Shown here: piece after piece, positions 5,685 to 6,335 of the stretch | Position numbering within the stretch: the first letter of the stretch is position 1 | How the letters are laid out: each line of letters begins with the position of its first letter | Origin: a bacterium SM23_31 | GTDB lineage: Bacteria > SM23-31 | Direction: 5' to 3' | Assembly (NCBI GenBank): GCA_001304035.1 | Contig: LJUD01000195.1 | Span: forward strand, 1-6,335 | DNA: 6,335 nucleotides | Notes under the pieces: generated by a model | The model's input: only the letters and a program-made list of their open reading frames with translations | The model's database searches: none | What the model was told of the DNA's origin: nothing | Position numbers and translations under genes: made by a program

Positions 5685-6335
5685 AACGTTTACGGGTATC
5701 ATTTTCCCTGCGGCTGCCCCATCCCAATTTATTACTTAACACTCTGAAAAAATTGTGCAGTGAAAAATGAACCAAATTAACCACAGCATTGCTTCTTTTA
5801 ATAGTAATTTTTTGACCCACATTAATTATAATGCCCTGTTGTCCATCGGCATTCAGAGGAATTTCTTCGGGTCCCGATACCAGTTCGAGACAGACAGAAA
5901 AATCTCCGGGTATAATTATCGGTCGTACGGAAAGCGTATGAGGGCAGATGGGTGTAATCAACAAATTATCAACCGTCGGATAAATAATCGGGCCCCCGGC
6001 TGAAAGGGAATAGGCAGTTGAACCGGTAGCCGTTGAAACAATAATACCGTTTGAAGTATAAGTATGGAAGAATTCATTATTTATACTTAACGCAATTTTT
6101 ACAATCCGCGGATACTCGCCTTTATCGATGACAAAATCGTTCACAGCCAGAAGTTCCTGTGTCTCATCTCCTTCTACAGAAGCTTCCAACATTATGCGCT
6201 TCTCGACAAAATACCGTTTCTCCAGTAAGTCACTAATGTGTTCCGGGAGTTCATCCGGTGTAATTTCCGTTAAGAATCCGAAACGCCCCGTGTTGATACC
6301 AAGTATCGGAGTTGTAAAATTACCTATTGATTTCG
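5683..6335 (-). CDS. nadK: NAD kinase (5' end missing)
   Basis: Phosphorylates NAD to NADP in the cytoplasm, using ATP or polyphosphate, and so sets the NADP(H) pool. The frame stays open to the window edge (first full codon 6333-6331), giving 216 visible residues; bacterial NAD kinases are about 280-300, so roughly 70-80 N-terminal residues, including the GGDGT motif with its catalytic Asp, lie outside. The visible part starts just after that motif with PILGINTGRFGFLTE (normally PxLGxNxGxxGFLTE). It continues with AVNDFVI, the diagnostic TATGSTAYSLSAGGP nucleotide-binding loop, TPICPHTLSVRPIIIP, LNADGQQ and a typical C-terminal FFRVLSNKLGWG. An internal ATG at 6192 is not the start, because conserved kinase sequence precedes it. 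The TGA stop (5685-5683) lies within the ribosome-binding site of the next gene, so the two are probably cotranscribed. Identification is secure; only the N-terminus is unseen. Confidence 0.96.
   Translation of the reverse strand, partial: KSIGNFTTPILGINTGRFGFLTEITPDELPEHISDLLEKRYFVEKRIMLEASVEGDETQELLAVNDFVIDKGEYPRIVKIALSINNEFFHTYTSNGIIVSTATGSTAYSLSAGGPIIYPTVDNLLITPICPHTLSVRPIIIPGDFSVCLELVSGPEEIPLNADGQQGIIINVGQKITIKRSNAVVNLVHFSLHNFFRVLSNKLGWGSRRENDTRKR

Noticed and set aside
5684..5686. TTG as start of the kinase gene (677 residues)
   Set aside because: It has no ribosome-binding site of its own, while ATG 5674 has a strong GAGGAG just upstream and still begins before the whole REC domain.
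6190..6192. ATG 6192 as the true start of NAD kinase
   Set aside because: The upstream frame encodes the conserved PILGINTGRFGFLTE segment up to the window edge, so the gene continues beyond it.

Overview
The window carries five protein-coding genes, all on the minus strand, so transcription runs from position 6335 towards 1. Two are cut by the window edges. I see no rRNA, tRNA, CRISPR array, insertion sequence or prophage gene. The genes suggest a Gram-negative-type bacterium: there is a signal-peptidase-II lipoprotein of the six-bladed beta-propeller type, a caspase-fold (gingipain/C25-like) extracytoplasmic protein and a large soluble response-regulator/histidine-kinase fusion. This mix is common in the Bacteroidota/FCB neighbourhood and in related candidate phyla. 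Only one gene has a clear Shine-Dalgarno sequence. I cannot name a species or phylum from this sequence.

Layout in transcription order: (1) 6335-5683, the C-terminal three quarters of NAD kinase. (2) 5674-3653, a 673-residue REC-GAF-PAS-HisKA-HATPase protein whose Shine-Dalgarno overlaps the nadK stop codon, so these two are almost certainly one operon. (3) A 73-bp very AT-rich gap, then 3579-2371, a 402-residue lipoprotein with a 6-bladed beta-propeller signature. Its central 600 bp is about 35% GC by hand count, against about 42% and 50% in the genes on either side. (4) A 263-bp gap at 2108-2370 that holds a weak hairpin at the lipoprotein stop, an unexplained inverted repeat, a good sigma70-like promoter and a GC-rich hairpin with a T-run. 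(5) 2107-290, a 605-residue protein with a signal sequence, a clan CD cysteine-peptidase domain (His211/Cys243) and five C-terminal membrane helices. (6) After a 24-bp gap, 265-1, the TRAM-domain N-terminus of an RlmD/RumA-type RNA uracil-C5-methyltransferase.

How they fit together: nadK and the sensor-regulator form one translationally coupled unit. The peptidase and methyltransferase genes probably form a second unit driven from the promoter near 2190-2217. The lipoprotein gene sits between the two units and looks compositionally foreign. Nothing here proves a functional link between the units. The observations most worth a second look are the membrane-anchored C25-like protein, a set of short GC-rich palindromes that lie in frame inside the kinase gene (two encode a repeated SPxTxGISR peptide in the PAS domain), and the promoter whose predicted transcript begins almost directly with a hairpin.
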